IMG/VR virus record: IMGVR_UViG_3300033153_002192
Span: 1 to 35,947 of that record
Length of the DNA: 35,947 nt
Reading direction: 5' to 3' (one strand)
Source: a virus
The notes beneath the pieces are model-generated. The model saw only the letters and a program-made list of their open reading frames with translations, ran no database searches and was not told the origin of the DNA. This document shows positions 22,390-29,583 of this stretch, one piece after another (the stretch's first letter is position 1; each line of letters opens with the position of its first letter). The position numbers and the translations under genes are program-made.

Positions 22390-22602
22390 ATGAAAATAGA
22401 GACATTGGTAGAAATGATGGAGCAAGAAGAGTATCAGGTATTAACTTGTGGAGAATTTGCAAAACTTGTGCGAGACTCTGGGGTGATTGAGATGGAAAGT
22501 ATGGAGGGAAACAAGAAGTCTGTAGGAAATGAACTTGATTTTTTAACTGATCCAGAATGGCAGCCAACGAGTGTGACGCATCATACGAATAGGGATAAAT
22601 AA
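22390..22602 (+). CDS. Small acidic early protein
   Basis: This 70-residue protein begins MKIETLVEMMEQEEYQVLTC and has acidic helices and a polar tail ending THHTNRDK. It is the first gene after the promoter at 22334 and shares one base with the start of the Erf gene. The segment EYQVLTCGEFAKLVRDSG resembles a short helix-turn-helix but is too weak to call. The function is unknown. Confidence 0.5.
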   Translation: MKIETLVEMMEQEEYQVLTCGEFAKLVRDSGVIEMESMEGNKKSVGNELDFLTDPEWQPTSVTHHTNRDK

Positions 22603-23174
22603 TGAAAACAAGTGAAAATGTAGAGCAACTATTTAAAGCATATGTGGATTGTTCGCCAGAACTTATAAATATAGGCAAAGACTCTACGGGATATGGGTAT
22701 AACTATACGAGCCTAGAAAAGCTTATAGAGCATACTAAGCCTATACTGCATAAGCATGGATTGGCAATTATACAGATGAACATACCTAATGGCATACTTA
22801 CAAGAATGGTTCACACTTCTGGTGAATGGATGGAGTCAACCTTTACTGGTGAAGTTGTAAGCTTAGCAAAGATGAATGAGTATCAAGTACAAGGCTCTCA
22901 AAGTACATACTATAGACGCTACTCATGGGCTTCTATTTGTGGCATAGCTTCTGACGATGATATGGACGCTCAAGGTGAGCAGACACCACCACCAAAACCA
23001 ATACCCAAAGCAACCCAAGATGATGTTTTAACCATACAGAGCCTAATCACTCAAACAAACTCAGACATGACTAAGTTCTTATCTGTGTATAAAGTTGCAA
23101 AGCTTGAAGACCTAGATAAGGGACAAGTGGAGTCTGCCGTTACACTTTTGACTAAGAAGCTAGGAGGTAGATAA
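22602..23174 (+). CDS. Erf-family single-strand annealing recombinase
   Basis: This 190-residue protein matches the ERF family (P22 Erf), which pairs complementary single strands and can circularise phage DNA. Signature parts are YGYNYTSLEKLIEHTKPILH, GLAIIQMN, HTSGEWMES and GSQSTYYRRYSWASICGIAS followed by DDDMDAQG. A Pro-rich linker (TPPPKPIPK) leads to a helical C-terminal tail. Its neighbours, NinB at 23356 and SSB at 26731, complete a lambda/P22-like recombination set. No paired exonuclease is seen, as in P22. Confidence 0.85.
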   Translation: MKTSENVEQLFKAYVDCSPELINIGKDSTGYGYNYTSLEKLIEHTKPILHKHGLAIIQMNIPNGILTRMVHTSGEWMESTFTGEVVSLAKMNEYQVQGSQSTYYRRYSWASICGIASDDDMDAQGEQTPPPKPIPKATQDDVLTIQSLITQTNSDMTKFLSVYKVAKLEDLDKGQVESAVTLLTKKLGGR

Positions 23175-23359
23175 TGCGTAAATTTGAGTCATTGCCACAA
23201 CATATACAAGTAGCAATCAACGGAAAAGAACGCTGTGAGAAAGCCAGAGAGCTAGCAAGCAACGAGAAGCACGATGATACTTTTTATCAAGGCAAGGCGA
23301 CAGATAATACGTTTAACTTTGATAAAAAAGAGATCAACAGCTTTATGGAATTATTATGA
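23174..23359 (+). CDS. Small protein between erf-like and ninB-like genes
   Basis: This 61-residue polar protein (QHIQVAINGKERCEKARELA, then an acidic/aromatic tail with NFDKKEINSFMELL) shares bases with the flanking genes at both ends. It has no signal peptide or catalytic motif. Its place inside the recombination operon suggests an accessory role, but I do not recognise it. Confidence 0.5.
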   Translation: MRKFESLPQHIQVAINGKERCEKARELASNEKHDDTFYQGKATDNTFNFDKKEINSFMELL

Positions 23360-23808
23360 AAATAGTTAAACACGGTGCAGAGTGGTATCTCCTCCAAGAG
23401 AAAGACGAGGAGATCATCCTCACGCCACTTGACCCAGAGAGAGCGTATGAGGTTAAAGACAAGACGACCAAAGCAAGAACCGTGAAACAAAACAGTTCTA
23501 TGCATAAGTATTATTCTTTAGTTTCAAAAGCCCTTAACGATGGCGGCTTCTCAGTTCAAAAGGTAGTCGCACTCTTCACGAAAGCAGATATTCATTGGAC
23601 GATGTTGAGCGTGAAAGATGTTATTTGGCGAAACATTCAAATGGCTATATTGAAAAAGAAGTCAACCACGACACTAGACACTAACGAGGTGACGAAAGTT
23701 TATAAGTATGTAGACTTTTATCTGACGGACAAGGTGGGAATTGAGAGCATAGCTTTTCCATCCATTGAGTCTATGATATTTGAGCAGAACTATAAGGAGC
23801 AAAAATGA
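23356..23808 (+). CDS. NinB-like recombination mediator
   Basis: This 150-residue protein shows the NinB pattern: ARTVKQNSSMHKYYSLVSKA, DIHWTMLSVKDVIWRNIQ, KKSTTTLDTNEVTKVYKYVD and IAFPSIESM. NinB (Orf of lambda) binds SSB-coated single strands and helps strand-annealing recombinases. Its location two genes after an Erf-like gene, with an SSB further on, fits that role. The length is typical. It overlaps neighbours by four bases at both ends. Confidence 0.8.
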   Translation: MKIVKHGAEWYLLQEKDEEIILTPLDPERAYEVKDKTTKARTVKQNSSMHKYYSLVSKALNDGGFSVQKVVALFTKADIHWTMLSVKDVIWRNIQMAILKKKSTTTLDTNEVTKVYKYVDFYLTDKVGIESIAFPSIESMIFEQNYKEQK

Positions 23809-24050
23809 AATATGTCTTATTGATGTTGCCAATACTTGCTATTTCGGGAACATATTGGACACCACGCAGTGCCGTTATGAGCGGGTTTAGTGTGGAGCAT
23901 ATATGTAAAGAGGGAGTACAGGTTGTACGATTTACTAAAAATAAACAAGTATTTGAGCAACCCTACTGCTATAATCAAAGCTCGTGGGATAGTGATTGTT
24001 TACATGAGCCTATACGTTGCTACTCAGAAGATAAAAAGGACACAAAATGA
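23805..24050 (+). CDS. Secreted small protein with four cysteines
   Basis: This 81-residue protein has a hydrophobic N-terminus (MKYVLLMLPILAISGTYW) that looks like a signal peptide. The mature part has four Cys (EHICKEG, QPYCYNQ, DSDCLHE, IRCYSED), enough for two disulfides in the periplasm. AAGGAG lies upstream and it overlaps the RHH gene by four bases. An early exported protein might act in superinfection exclusion, but no function can be read. Confidence 0.55.
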   Translation: MKYVLLMLPILAISGTYWTPRSAVMSGFSVEHICKEGVQVVRFTKNKQVFEQPYCYNQSSWDSDCLHEPIRCYSEDKKDTK

Positions 24051-24226
24051 CACTACAACAAGAGATAGACGAAATGGTTGGCACTAAGAAGCCCTACAGC
24101 ATGAAATACTACAAGCACGACATAGAGAAGCTTGATAAGATAGCAAAGTCTAAGGGTGTATCGAGACAGAAGCTTTTGGATTTAGCACTCAAGAGACTTT
24201 TGAGAGATATGGAGGGGGGGGGATAA
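24047..24226 (+). CDS. Second ribbon-helix-helix protein
   Basis: This 59-residue protein has the RHH pattern: strand KPYSMKYYKHDIEKLDKIA, then helix GVSRQKLLDLALKRLLRDM. It ends in Gly-Gly-Gly coded by a run of nine G bases. RHH proteins are small DNA-binding regulators and often autoregulate. It overlaps the secreted-protein gene by four bases. A change in the G run would alter its last residues and the site in front of the next gene. Confidence 0.55.
   Translation: MTLQQEIDEMVGTKKPYSMKYYKHDIEKLDKIAKSKGVSRQKLLDLALKRLLRDMEGGG
24214..24222 (+). repeat. Homopolymeric G9 tract
   Basis: Nine consecutive G bases lie at the 3' end of the RHH gene, seven bases before the ATG at 24229, inside its ribosome binding region. 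In an AT-rich genome such a run is exceptional. Poly-G runs of this length are the classical phase-variable tracts of Campylobacter and Helicobacter. Slippage would change the RHH C-terminus and the spacing of the next ribosome binding site. Confidence 0.75.
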
Positions 24227-24228
24227 CT

Positions 24229-24411
24229 ATGAAAATAGAAATCACAAAAGCACAGCTCAAGGCTATCATAAACTTAAAAGAAGATGCGCGTGCTATGGTG
24301 GGAAGTGCAGATGCTGAGTCAGATAAGCTATGGATTAAATACATTAAATTAATTGAAAGAATGTTGGGAAAAAATAGCGAAGTAATCGGAATACACAAGG
24401 ACACAAAATGA
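24229..24411 (+). CDS. Small helical protein downstream of the G tract
   Basis: This 60-residue protein (MKIEITKAQLKAIINLKEDA..., with MVGSADAESDKLWIKYIKLI) is a strand followed by two helices. Its only ribosome binding region is the G9 tract. It overlaps the next gene by four bases. I do not recognise the family; similar short helical proteins are common in early regions of phages of this group. Confidence 0.5.
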   Translation: MKIEITKAQLKAIINLKEDARAMVGSADAESDKLWIKYIKLIERMLGKNSEVIGIHKDTK

Positions 24412-24569
24412 CAGACCTAGAAGACCTTAAAAGGCTAAACGATGAAGAAGAGGCAAGGCTCGATTTAGAGAAAGCTAAAAAACAAGAGAGAGACCACTTT
24501 TTAGCTGATGTTACTATTGTGATACTGTTTCTTTGTGTTGTGATTATGGCTATTGTTTTTGGCTTGTGA
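24408..24569 (+). CDS. Small tail-anchored membrane protein
   Basis: This 53-residue protein has an acidic/basic N-terminal helix (MTDLEDLKRLNDEEEARLDL) and one C-terminal transmembrane helix (about residues 31-53, TIVILFLCVVIMAIVFGL). The charged part should face the cytoplasm. It starts in an ATGA overlap with the previous gene and its stop shares a base with the next start (TGATG). The function is unknown. Confidence 0.5.
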   Translation: MTDLEDLKRLNDEEEARLDLEKAKKQERDHFLADVTIVILFLCVVIMAIVFGL

Positions 24570-25030
24570 TGAATACAAAACTATTTAGCAAGACGATGCT
24601 TATCACGGTACTTCACTATGCAGAACACGCAAATAACAACACATACAATAAAGACTTCATTGTAAGGCTTAGAGGTGCAATCAATGGATATTTGACATTC
24701 CATAAACTAAATACTAAAGAGTCACAGCAAGTCATTGAGATAGGCAAGAGAGAGTTTATAACAAAGCTTAAAGAGACAGAAATCGACTACTCGGTGCACT
24801 TAATGGCATTGATGGAACACTGGGTTAAACTGATACCAAAAGAGGACAGGCGAAACGCTTTGAATATCTCAGACAAAAAGATATTGCAAAACAAGAGCAA
24901 ACTGATACTTGATATGCTGCAGCTCAAAAGTAGAGACAAAGATGAATATAACAGAGTTAAGCTGATTGTATCAGATAGTGAACTTGTGGCTAAGAAGTAT
25001 GCTTATTATTTAAGTGAGGAGTTGAGATGA
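24569..25030 (+). CDS. Helical early protein upstream of the methyltransferase
   Basis: This 153-residue protein is mostly helical (KLFSKTMLITVLHYAEHANN, LMALMEHWVKLIPKEDRRN, LILDMLQLKSRDKDEYNRV). ATG 24569 is preferred to upstream in-frame starts because they lie inside the membrane-protein gene. It overlaps the methyltransferase start by four bases and has GAGGAG near its end serving that gene. I do not recognise it; a role linked to the methyltransferase is possible. Confidence 0.5.
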   Translation: MNTKLFSKTMLITVLHYAEHANNNTYNKDFIVRLRGAINGYLTFHKLNTKESQQVIEIGKREFITKLKETEIDYSVHLMALMEHWVKLIPKEDRRNALNISDKKILQNKSKLILDMLQLKSRDKDEYNRVKLIVSDSELVAKKYAYYLSEELR

Positions 25031-26334
25031 AGATAGCAACAGCCTTTTCAGGCGGTTTTGGTTCGATAGAATTTGCTATGAAATGCGAGAATATAAAACA
25101 TGAAGTTGTGTTTGCGTGCGAATGGTTAGACCCCCAGAGAAAATCATATTTACACAATCACGGAGAGCCTACAAGCAATTTCTATAAAGATATTAGAGAT
25201 ATGGACGGAACTAAATATAAAGGAGAGATAGACCTTTATCATTTAAGCCCACCATGTCAAAGCTATTCACTTGCAGGAAGACGAGGAGGTGCAGCAGACG
25301 AAAGAGGAGGGTTGATGTTTTCTGCTATAAAAAGCATTAATGAAGTCCAACCAAAGATGTTCACTATCGAAAATGTGAAAGGCTTACTAAGTTCAAATGG
25401 TGGTGAAGATTGGAAAAACATTCTAAGCGATGTGAGATCACTCAAAGGGTACACGGTTCAATATGGAGTAATGAACGCAAAAGACCAGGGAACACCACAG
25501 AATCGTGAACGTTTGTTTATCGTTGGGTTCAGAGGTGAGTGTATGCCTATGCCTTTCCCCTCTGTGACGAAACTTGATAAGTGTTTGGCAAATGTTCTTG
25601 AAGATGAAGTTGATGAGAAGTATTATTTAAGTAAGAAGGCAATCGCAAACTTCATAAAAAAAGATAGCGATCCAAACAACAATATGAGTATACAAGCTTT
25701 TCACAGTAGGGAGGATGATTATTCTGCAACAATAACTGCGAGATACAACAAGCGTGGAATAACAGACCCATACATACTTGAAAGCATAAATAAGATCGGA
25801 TTTATAAACCAAGATACCCAAGCATCACAAGTATTTAGTTCAGACGGAGTTTGCCCATCATTATGTGCAGGAACACATGGATATGCACAAGGATATATAG
25901 CAGAACTAAAGCAAATAGGGAACATAGACCAAAAAGGACATAACAGTTTATGGGGAAGAGTATATGATCCGGACGGCATAGCACCAACACAAAATGCAAA
26001 AGGTGGTGGTGGTGGTGGTGCAAAGACTGGATTAGTTTTAGTAGATCAACCACATAAAGATTTTCCTTACGGAATTATTGAAATAGATGGCGAATATTAT
26101 GCTGTCAGACGTTTAACACCAAGAGAGTGTAGCCGTGTTCAAGGTGACTTCAACGATATGTTTAAACAAGGTGATGCAAGTGATACAAAACTGTACGAGT
26201 TTGTAGGTAACGCAATGGACATATCAACCACACGAAATCTACTTAAAACCATGTTTGCTCATAAGGTAGAGTTTGGAGAGCCACAAGAACCAAGCTTTGT
26301 TAGGTCAGAGACGGCACAAAAGAGTTTGTTTTGA
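25027..26334 (+). CDS. DNA (cytosine-5) methyltransferase
   Basis: This 435-residue enzyme transfers a methyl group from AdoMet to cytosine C5. Motif I is TAFSGGFGSIEFAM, motif IV SPPCQSYS (catalytic Cys77), motif VI TIENVKGL (115-117 ENV), motif VIII QNRERLFIVG, and motif X YEFVGNAMD near the C-terminus. The target-recognition part contains related units such as FSSDGVCPSLCAGTHGYAQ and YDPDGIAPTQNAKGG, the latter ending in six Gly coded by a GGT run. No restriction enzyme is adjacent, so it is an orphan, likely for protection against host restriction. Confidence 0.9.
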   Translation: MKIATAFSGGFGSIEFAMKCENIKHEVVFACEWLDPQRKSYLHNHGEPTSNFYKDIRDMDGTKYKGEIDLYHLSPPCQSYSLAGRRGGAADERGGLMFSAIKSINEVQPKMFTIENVKGLLSSNGGEDWKNILSDVRSLKGYTVQYGVMNAKDQGTPQNRERLFIVGFRGECMPMPFPSVTKLDKCLANVLEDEVDEKYYLSKKAIANFIKKDSDPNNNMSIQAFHSREDDYSATITARYNKRGITDPYILESINKIGFINQDTQASQVFSSDGVCPSLCAGTHGYAQGYIAELKQIGNIDQKGHNSLWGRVYDPDGIAPTQNAKGGGGGGAKTGLVLVDQPHKDFPYGIIEIDGEYYAVRRLTPRECSRVQGDFNDMFKQGDASDTKLYEFVGNAMDISTTRNLLKTMFAHKVEFGEPQEPSFVRSETAQKSLF

Positions 26335-26436
26335 GACTCCAAATATTACAATATAAAGTGATGTTTCGTACAGCAACAAGTTTAGAAATATTCGAACTTT
26401 GGTTGCTTAAAAACCATCATTTACACAAATAAACGG

Positions 26437-26442
26437 TATAAT
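26437..26442 (+). promoter_or_regulatory. Candidate promoter (GGTATAAT) for the SSB operon
   Basis: A perfect TATAAT preceded by CGG lies in the 221-base gap after the methyltransferase. No -35 box is seen. The transcript would start near 26449 and carry the pseudoknot at 26477-26546 in its leader. Upstream, GCAAC-AAGTT and AACTT-TG-GTTGC (about 26370-26406) can form a bulged hairpin. Confidence 0.45.
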
Positions 26443-26476
26443 GCAGAAGCGTAACGTGAGTTATTAATCAAGTTTT

Positions 26477-26549
26477 CTTAAAGATGTTGTTTCTTCTTTC
26501 CAAACGGCAGGGCAACATCATCTTTAAGAATAATAAGACCGTTTGGAGG
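26477..26549 (+). promoter_or_regulatory. H-type pseudoknot covering the ribosome binding site
   Basis: Stem A pairs CTTAAAGATG (26477-26486) with CATCTTTAAG (26519-26528), ten perfect pairs. Stem B pairs CCAAACGG (26500-26507), which lies in the loop of A, with CCGTTTGG (26539-26546), eight perfect pairs. The two stems interlock as a pseudoknot. The right arm of B overlaps the Shine-Dalgarno GGAGG (26545-26549) of the gene at 26556, so folding would hide the ribosome binding site. An alternative pairing of GATGTTG with CAACATC is also possible. Confidence 0.7.
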
Positions 26550-26555
26550 TTGCAA

Positions 26556-26738
26556 ATGACTAAACAAGAAATAGAAAAAGCAATTAGCTTTAAAAAAGAG
26601 CTAATCATGGAAAAACTTAATCAAAAACACAAAATCATAAAAATACTATCGGAGTACGAAGAAGATTTGTTTGAATTACAAAATCTTCTGAAAGAATGCA
26701 TCAATTTGAATTTAGATAAGGAGCTATCACATGAATAA
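26556..26738 (+). CDS. Small coiled-coil protein under pseudoknot control
   Basis: This 60-residue protein is helical throughout (EIEKAISFKKELIMEKLNQK, LFELQNLLKECINLNLDKEL). ATG 26556 is chosen because GGAGG lies seven bases upstream; an in-frame start at 26484 would be inside the leader structure. It overlaps the SSB start by eight bases, so control of this gene should pass to SSB by coupling. The family is not recognised. Confidence 0.55.
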   Translation: MTKQEIEKAISFKKELIMEKLNQKHKIIKILSEYEEDLFELQNLLKECINLNLDKELSHE

Positions 26739-27168
26739 AATATCAATAATTGGAACATTAACAGCACAGCCAGAGACAAAATATACCACATCAGGAACAG
26801 CCATAACATCATTTTCGGTAGCATGGAATGAAAGCCGTAAGCAGCAAGACGGCAGCTACAAAGATGAAGTACACTTTTTTCAAGTCACAGCATGGGCAAA
26901 AAAAGGTGAGGTAATCCAGCAGCACTTCGGAAAAGGGAGCAGAATAGCCATAATAGGCAGACTCCAACAAGACAGATGGGAAAAAGATGGGCAAAAGCAT
27001 AGCAAAGTATATGTAACGCTTGAAGATTTTGACTTTATAGACCGCAAACAAGACGCACAGCCACAAGAAGACAGAGGGTATTCAAATCCTAGCCCACAAT
27101 ACGCACCACCTCAGCAAAACCAACCGTCAAACGTACCAGAAATTGACATCACAGAAATACCCTTTTAA
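26731..27168 (+). CDS. ssb: Single-stranded DNA-binding protein
   Basis: This 145-residue protein has the SSB OB-fold (NKISIIGTLTAQPETKYTTS, FSVAWNESRK, VHFFQVTAWAKKGEVIQQHF, GRLQQDRWEKDGQKHSKVYV), a Gln/Pro/Asn-rich linker and the acidic tip DITEIPF, like the DDDIPF tip of bacterial SSB that binds partner proteins. It coats single strands during replication and supports the Erf/NinB annealing path. Translation is coupled to the small upstream gene. Confidence 0.9.
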   Translation: MNKISIIGTLTAQPETKYTTSGTAITSFSVAWNESRKQQDGSYKDEVHFFQVTAWAKKGEVIQQHFGKGSRIAIIGRLQQDRWEKDGQKHSKVYVTLEDFDFIDRKQDAQPQEDRGYSNPSPQYAPPQQNQPSNVPEIDITEIPF

Positions 27169-27191
27169 TCCCTTTTTGATATTTAAAATGG

Positions 27192-27197
27192 TATAAT
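27192..27197 (+). promoter_or_regulatory. Promoter (extended -10, ATGGTATAAT) before the HNH gene
   Basis: TATAAT with the extended -10 TGG sits 19 bases before the ATG at 27216 and just after the SSB stop. The ten-base string ATGGTATAAT is the same as at 18836-18845. No -35 box is visible. It should drive the gene set from 27216 to 29695 and possibly the packaging genes. Confidence 0.5.
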
Positions 27198-27215
27198 TAC
27201 ACAAAGGACATTATT

Positions 27216-27713
27216 ATGGAAACAAAAAAATGTAGAGAATGTAATATTGAAAAACCTCTATCTGAATACTATAAGCATAAAGAAATGTTTGACGGTCATT
27301 TAAATAAATGTAAAGAGTGTGTCAAGAGTAGGGTTTCTAGGCATAGAGAAGACAATATCGAAGCAATACAAGAGTATGACAGAAATAGACCTAACTCAAA
27401 AGAACGCTCTAAAAAAAATAATGAGAGGGTAAAAAACTACACAGGTAAACAAAAAGCCAACTATGATACAAAAAGAAAAAAATGGTTTTCAAAAAACAAG
27501 AACAAAAAAATAGTAAACACATATTTGGCAAACGCCATAAGAGGCAAGCGAAAAGAAAAAGGAACAGAGTGCGAGCATTGTGGGGATAAAAATATCCCTT
27601 TAGACGGACACCATCCAAGCTATTTAAATCCACTTGATGTTATATGGCTGTGCAAGCCATGTCACGGAGCAGAGCATAAAAAAATAAATGCAATAAAAAG
27701 AGGGGTAGCATAA
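27216..27713 (+). CDS. HNH endonuclease with N-terminal zinc finger
   Basis: This 165-residue protein has a CxxC...CxxC zinc finger at its N-terminus (KKCRECNIEKPLSEYYKHK, NKCKECVK), a Lys/Asn-rich linker and a C-terminal HNH nuclease (ECEHCGDKNIPLDGHHPSYL, then WLCKPCHGAEHKK). HH in DGHH and the H of CHGAEH are the expected metal and catalytic residues. It may be a free-standing homing-type nuclease or act in replication. It stands alone behind its own promoter, between SSB and small genes, which fits later insertion. Confidence 0.8.
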   Translation: METKKCRECNIEKPLSEYYKHKEMFDGHLNKCKECVKSRVSRHREDNIEAIQEYDRNRPNSKERSKKNNERVKNYTGKQKANYDTKRKKWFSKNKNKKIVNTYLANAIRGKRKEKGTECEHCGDKNIPLDGHHPSYLNPLDVIWLCKPCHGAEHKKINAIKRGVA

Positions 27714-27901
27714 TGAGTCACGAAATACGAAACCAACTAGGCAACACACTAATAGACCAGGATATCATAGACGAGATAACCTACGCAGTTGAAAAAGACC
27801 TCACATATACATACTTCGACAAAACAAAAATAATCATAGACAGCACAAAGGTAGTAGATGGGGAAAGGGTAACACGAGTGTACATAGAGGGGATAGAATA
27901 A
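27713..27901 (+). CDS. Unrecognised 62-residue protein
   Basis: The product (MSHEIRNQLGNTLIDQDIID..., ending DGERVTRVYIEGIE) has an N-terminal helix and a C-terminal beta hairpin. The start and stop codons overlap the neighbouring genes by one base each (TAATG). It has no membrane segment or catalytic motif. The function is unknown. Confidence 0.5.
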   Translation: MSHEIRNQLGNTLIDQDIIDEITYAVEKDLTYTYFDKTKIIIDSTKVVDGERVTRVYIEGIE

Positions 27902-28179
27902 TGAAGACAGAAGATGATTTTAGACAAGCAAAAATGAAGCTAAAACTTACAAGCTCTCAACTCAATATAAATACAAGTAAAAATGATGTGACAGAGTATG
28001 ACTTATATTTTTCTAGACAAACAACATATGAAAATAGTATGTGGCTATGTTTAGTGAAGAGAGATAAAGACGGCAACAATATAATGCAGTTGGATTTTGA
28101 TGATATCCCTAAAAAGACAGTCAAGAAAATGATAAAGAAGATGCAAAAGATACTAGACGCCAAAATGAGTACCAAATGA
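27901..28179 (+). CDS. Unrecognised 92-residue basic protein
   Basis: The product starts MKTEDDFRQAKMKLKLTSSQ, has a beta-rich middle (EYDLYFSRQTTYENSMWLCL) and a very basic C-terminal helix (KKTVKKMIKKMQKILDAKM). The basic helix could bind nucleic acid. It overlaps the next gene by four bases. The family is not recognised. Confidence 0.5.
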   Translation: MKTEDDFRQAKMKLKLTSSQLNINTSKNDVTEYDLYFSRQTTYENSMWLCLVKRDKDGNNIMQLDFDDIPKKTVKKMIKKMQKILDAKMSTK

Positions 28180-28550
28180 CAAATTTGTGTAAAGAATGTG
28201 GTGATTACTTCACAGCCAGACGCTCAAACGAAACTGTATGTGGTTCAGTATGTAAAAAAGCCCACGCAAACAAACTATACAAAGCAAAATACACAAAAGG
28301 TGGATATAAAAAAGTATCACCTGTTACAAGAGTATGCACAATCTGCGAAACCTCATTCGAGACACGAAACAAAATGCAGAAGTGTTGCAGTTATGAGTGT
28401 AGTGATGTGAATAGACGTGTATCTGCAAGAAAGCTGCATGATAGTGGCAGATACAACAAGCCTACAAAGGAGAAGCTGCCAATAAAGGCTATAGACCCGT
28501 CTCTTTTGGTACGTGGACGGAAGCATTATGAAGGGATAGGTGCATTATGA
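28176..28550 (+). CDS. Double zinc-ribbon protein
   Basis: This 124-residue protein has two similar zinc-binding units: CKECGDYFTARR with VCGSVCKKAHAN, and CTICETSFETR with KCCSYECSDVNRR. Each has two Cys pairs, a form common in small phage DNA-binding or nuclease-accessory proteins. The C-terminal part is basic (TKEKLPIKAIDPSLLVRGRK). The unit duplication is visible within the gene. It overlaps its neighbours by four bases. Confidence 0.6.
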   Translation: MTNLCKECGDYFTARRSNETVCGSVCKKAHANKLYKAKYTKGGYKKVSPVTRVCTICETSFETRNKMQKCCSYECSDVNRRVSARKLHDSGRYNKPTKEKLPIKAIDPSLLVRGRKHYEGIGAL

Positions 28551-28885
28551 AGATATCAAAAGAGCTACTGAGTGAAGTGTTAGGTGAAAACATTAGAGGA
28601 GTAAAAGATAAACAACCATCAGAAAGAATGCTCTATTTTAGAGTACAAAGCGGAGTAACTAGACAAATCAACATCCACGAACTAGCACATAAATGTAAAG
28701 AGTGGGCTTATAAAAGTTATGGACTTAGTATATGGAGTGGATATAGTTTTGACGATGAGTGTTTTACTTGCGAAGTATATGAAGATGGTCAAACATCTAG
28801 TGAAACTTATTGGGCAGCGAACACAGAACCCGAAGCATTCTTCAAAGCGTGTGAGTGGATACTAGAGCAAAAGGCTACAAAATGA
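28547..28885 (+). CDS. Unrecognised 112-residue protein
   Basis: The product (MKISKELLSEVLGENIRGVK...) has an N-terminal helix, a strand and helix with HELAHKCKEWAYKSYGLSIW, and an aromatic/acidic body (DDECFTCEVYEDGQTSSETY) that ends with FFKACEWILEQ. The HELAH string resembles a metallopeptidase HExxH, but here it lies in a short protein without other features of such enzymes. It overlaps the next gene by four bases. The function is unknown. Confidence 0.5.
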   Translation: MKISKELLSEVLGENIRGVKDKQPSERMLYFRVQSGVTRQINIHELAHKCKEWAYKSYGLSIWSGYSFDDECFTCEVYEDGQTSSETYWAANTEPEAFFKACEWILEQKATK

Positions 28886-29058
28886 AGCACAAAATCGAAA
28901 CAATGACGCTAAATCAAGTTCAAGTATTCAAGAAGCAGATATCACTAAGTTCTGCACCAAGAGAGACTAAGACGGAATTGTATGAAGAGTGCGAGAAGAG
29001 AGAAAAGCAACTTGATTTAAGCACAGCCACAGTTGTTAAGGCGAGGACAGACAAATGA
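28882..29058 (+). CDS. Small helical protein
   Basis: From ATG 28882, 58 residues are encoded (MKHKIETMTLNQVQVFKKQI..., with a Glu/Lys helix and a polar tail). The start overlaps the previous stop (ATGA) and the stop overlaps the next start. No motif is seen. The function is unknown. Confidence 0.45.
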   Translation: MKHKIETMTLNQVQVFKKQISLSSAPRETKTELYEECEKREKQLDLSTATVVKARTDK

Positions 29059-29270
29059 AGAAAACCTCATATCTCTACAACATAAAAGCCAAAGAACTAG
29101 AGGGTATGGAATATTTTGATGCGTTGAGGTATAAAAAGAAAGCTGGTGAGAAACTGTTTAGGCATTTATTCTTTTTACATAACCCTACAGAGGAAGAAAC
29201 AGACCGTCTGTTCTGGGTGAGAAAAAGTATAGAGCATACTACCAAATTATTGGAAGAACGCTATGACTAA
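29055..29270 (+). CDS. Small helical protein
   Basis: This 71-residue protein (MKKTSYLYNIKAKELEGMEY, then AGEKLFRHLFFLHNPTEEET and LFWVRKSIEHTTKLLEERYD) reads as three helices with a Tyr-rich start. It overlaps the preceding gene by four bases and the HNH-like gene by eight. The family is not recognised. Confidence 0.45.
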   Translation: MKKTSYLYNIKAKELEGMEYFDALRYKKKAGEKLFRHLFFLHNPTEEETDRLFWVRKSIEHTTKLLEERYD

Positions 29271-29583
29271 ACAATCTCAACTAAGCAAAAACAGACAAAA
29301 GAACCCAAAGAAACTATCCCAAATAGAATATCGTTTATATATAGACTTTGTAAACGAGAGGTTTCACGGCATTTGTCAAAGTGGTTGTGGACGTAACGCA
29401 TCAGACATACACCACGCTTATTATGGAGCAGGAGGTAGAGATGATAGATATATCACATCAATATGCAGAGAGTGTCACCACACAATACATCATGGTACAG
29501 ACATAGACAATGCAAGCAGGCTTAAGCTTTTGTTCAAGACTATAGGCAAAAAGAATTGGAAGGAATATAGCACGGATGTATGA
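29263..29583 (+). CDS. HNH-like nuclease of the NinG/DUF968 type
   Basis: This 106-residue protein has a Cys pair (GICQSGCGRNASDIHHAYYG), the DIHHAYYGAGGR motif with the catalytic His pair, and ICRECHHTIHHGTD with a second Cys pair and His residues. That order is typical of small HNH recombination nucleases of lambdoid phages. It may cut branched or recombined DNA. It lies just upstream of the packaging genes, where HNH proteins also assist terminase in some phages. Confidence 0.65.
   Translation: MTKQSQLSKNRQKNPKKLSQIEYRLYIDFVNERFHGICQSGCGRNASDIHHAYYGAGGRDDRYITSICRECHHTIHHGTDIDNASRLKLLFKTIGKKNWKEYSTDV

Noticed and set aside
26001-26020. GGT run in the methyltransferase considered as an on/off phase switch
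   Set aside because: Units are in-frame triplets, so slippage would change the number of Gly but not break the frame.
28547-28885. HELAH string read as a zinc metallopeptidase motif
   Set aside because: The protein is only 112 residues and lacks the third ligand and other features of such peptidases.
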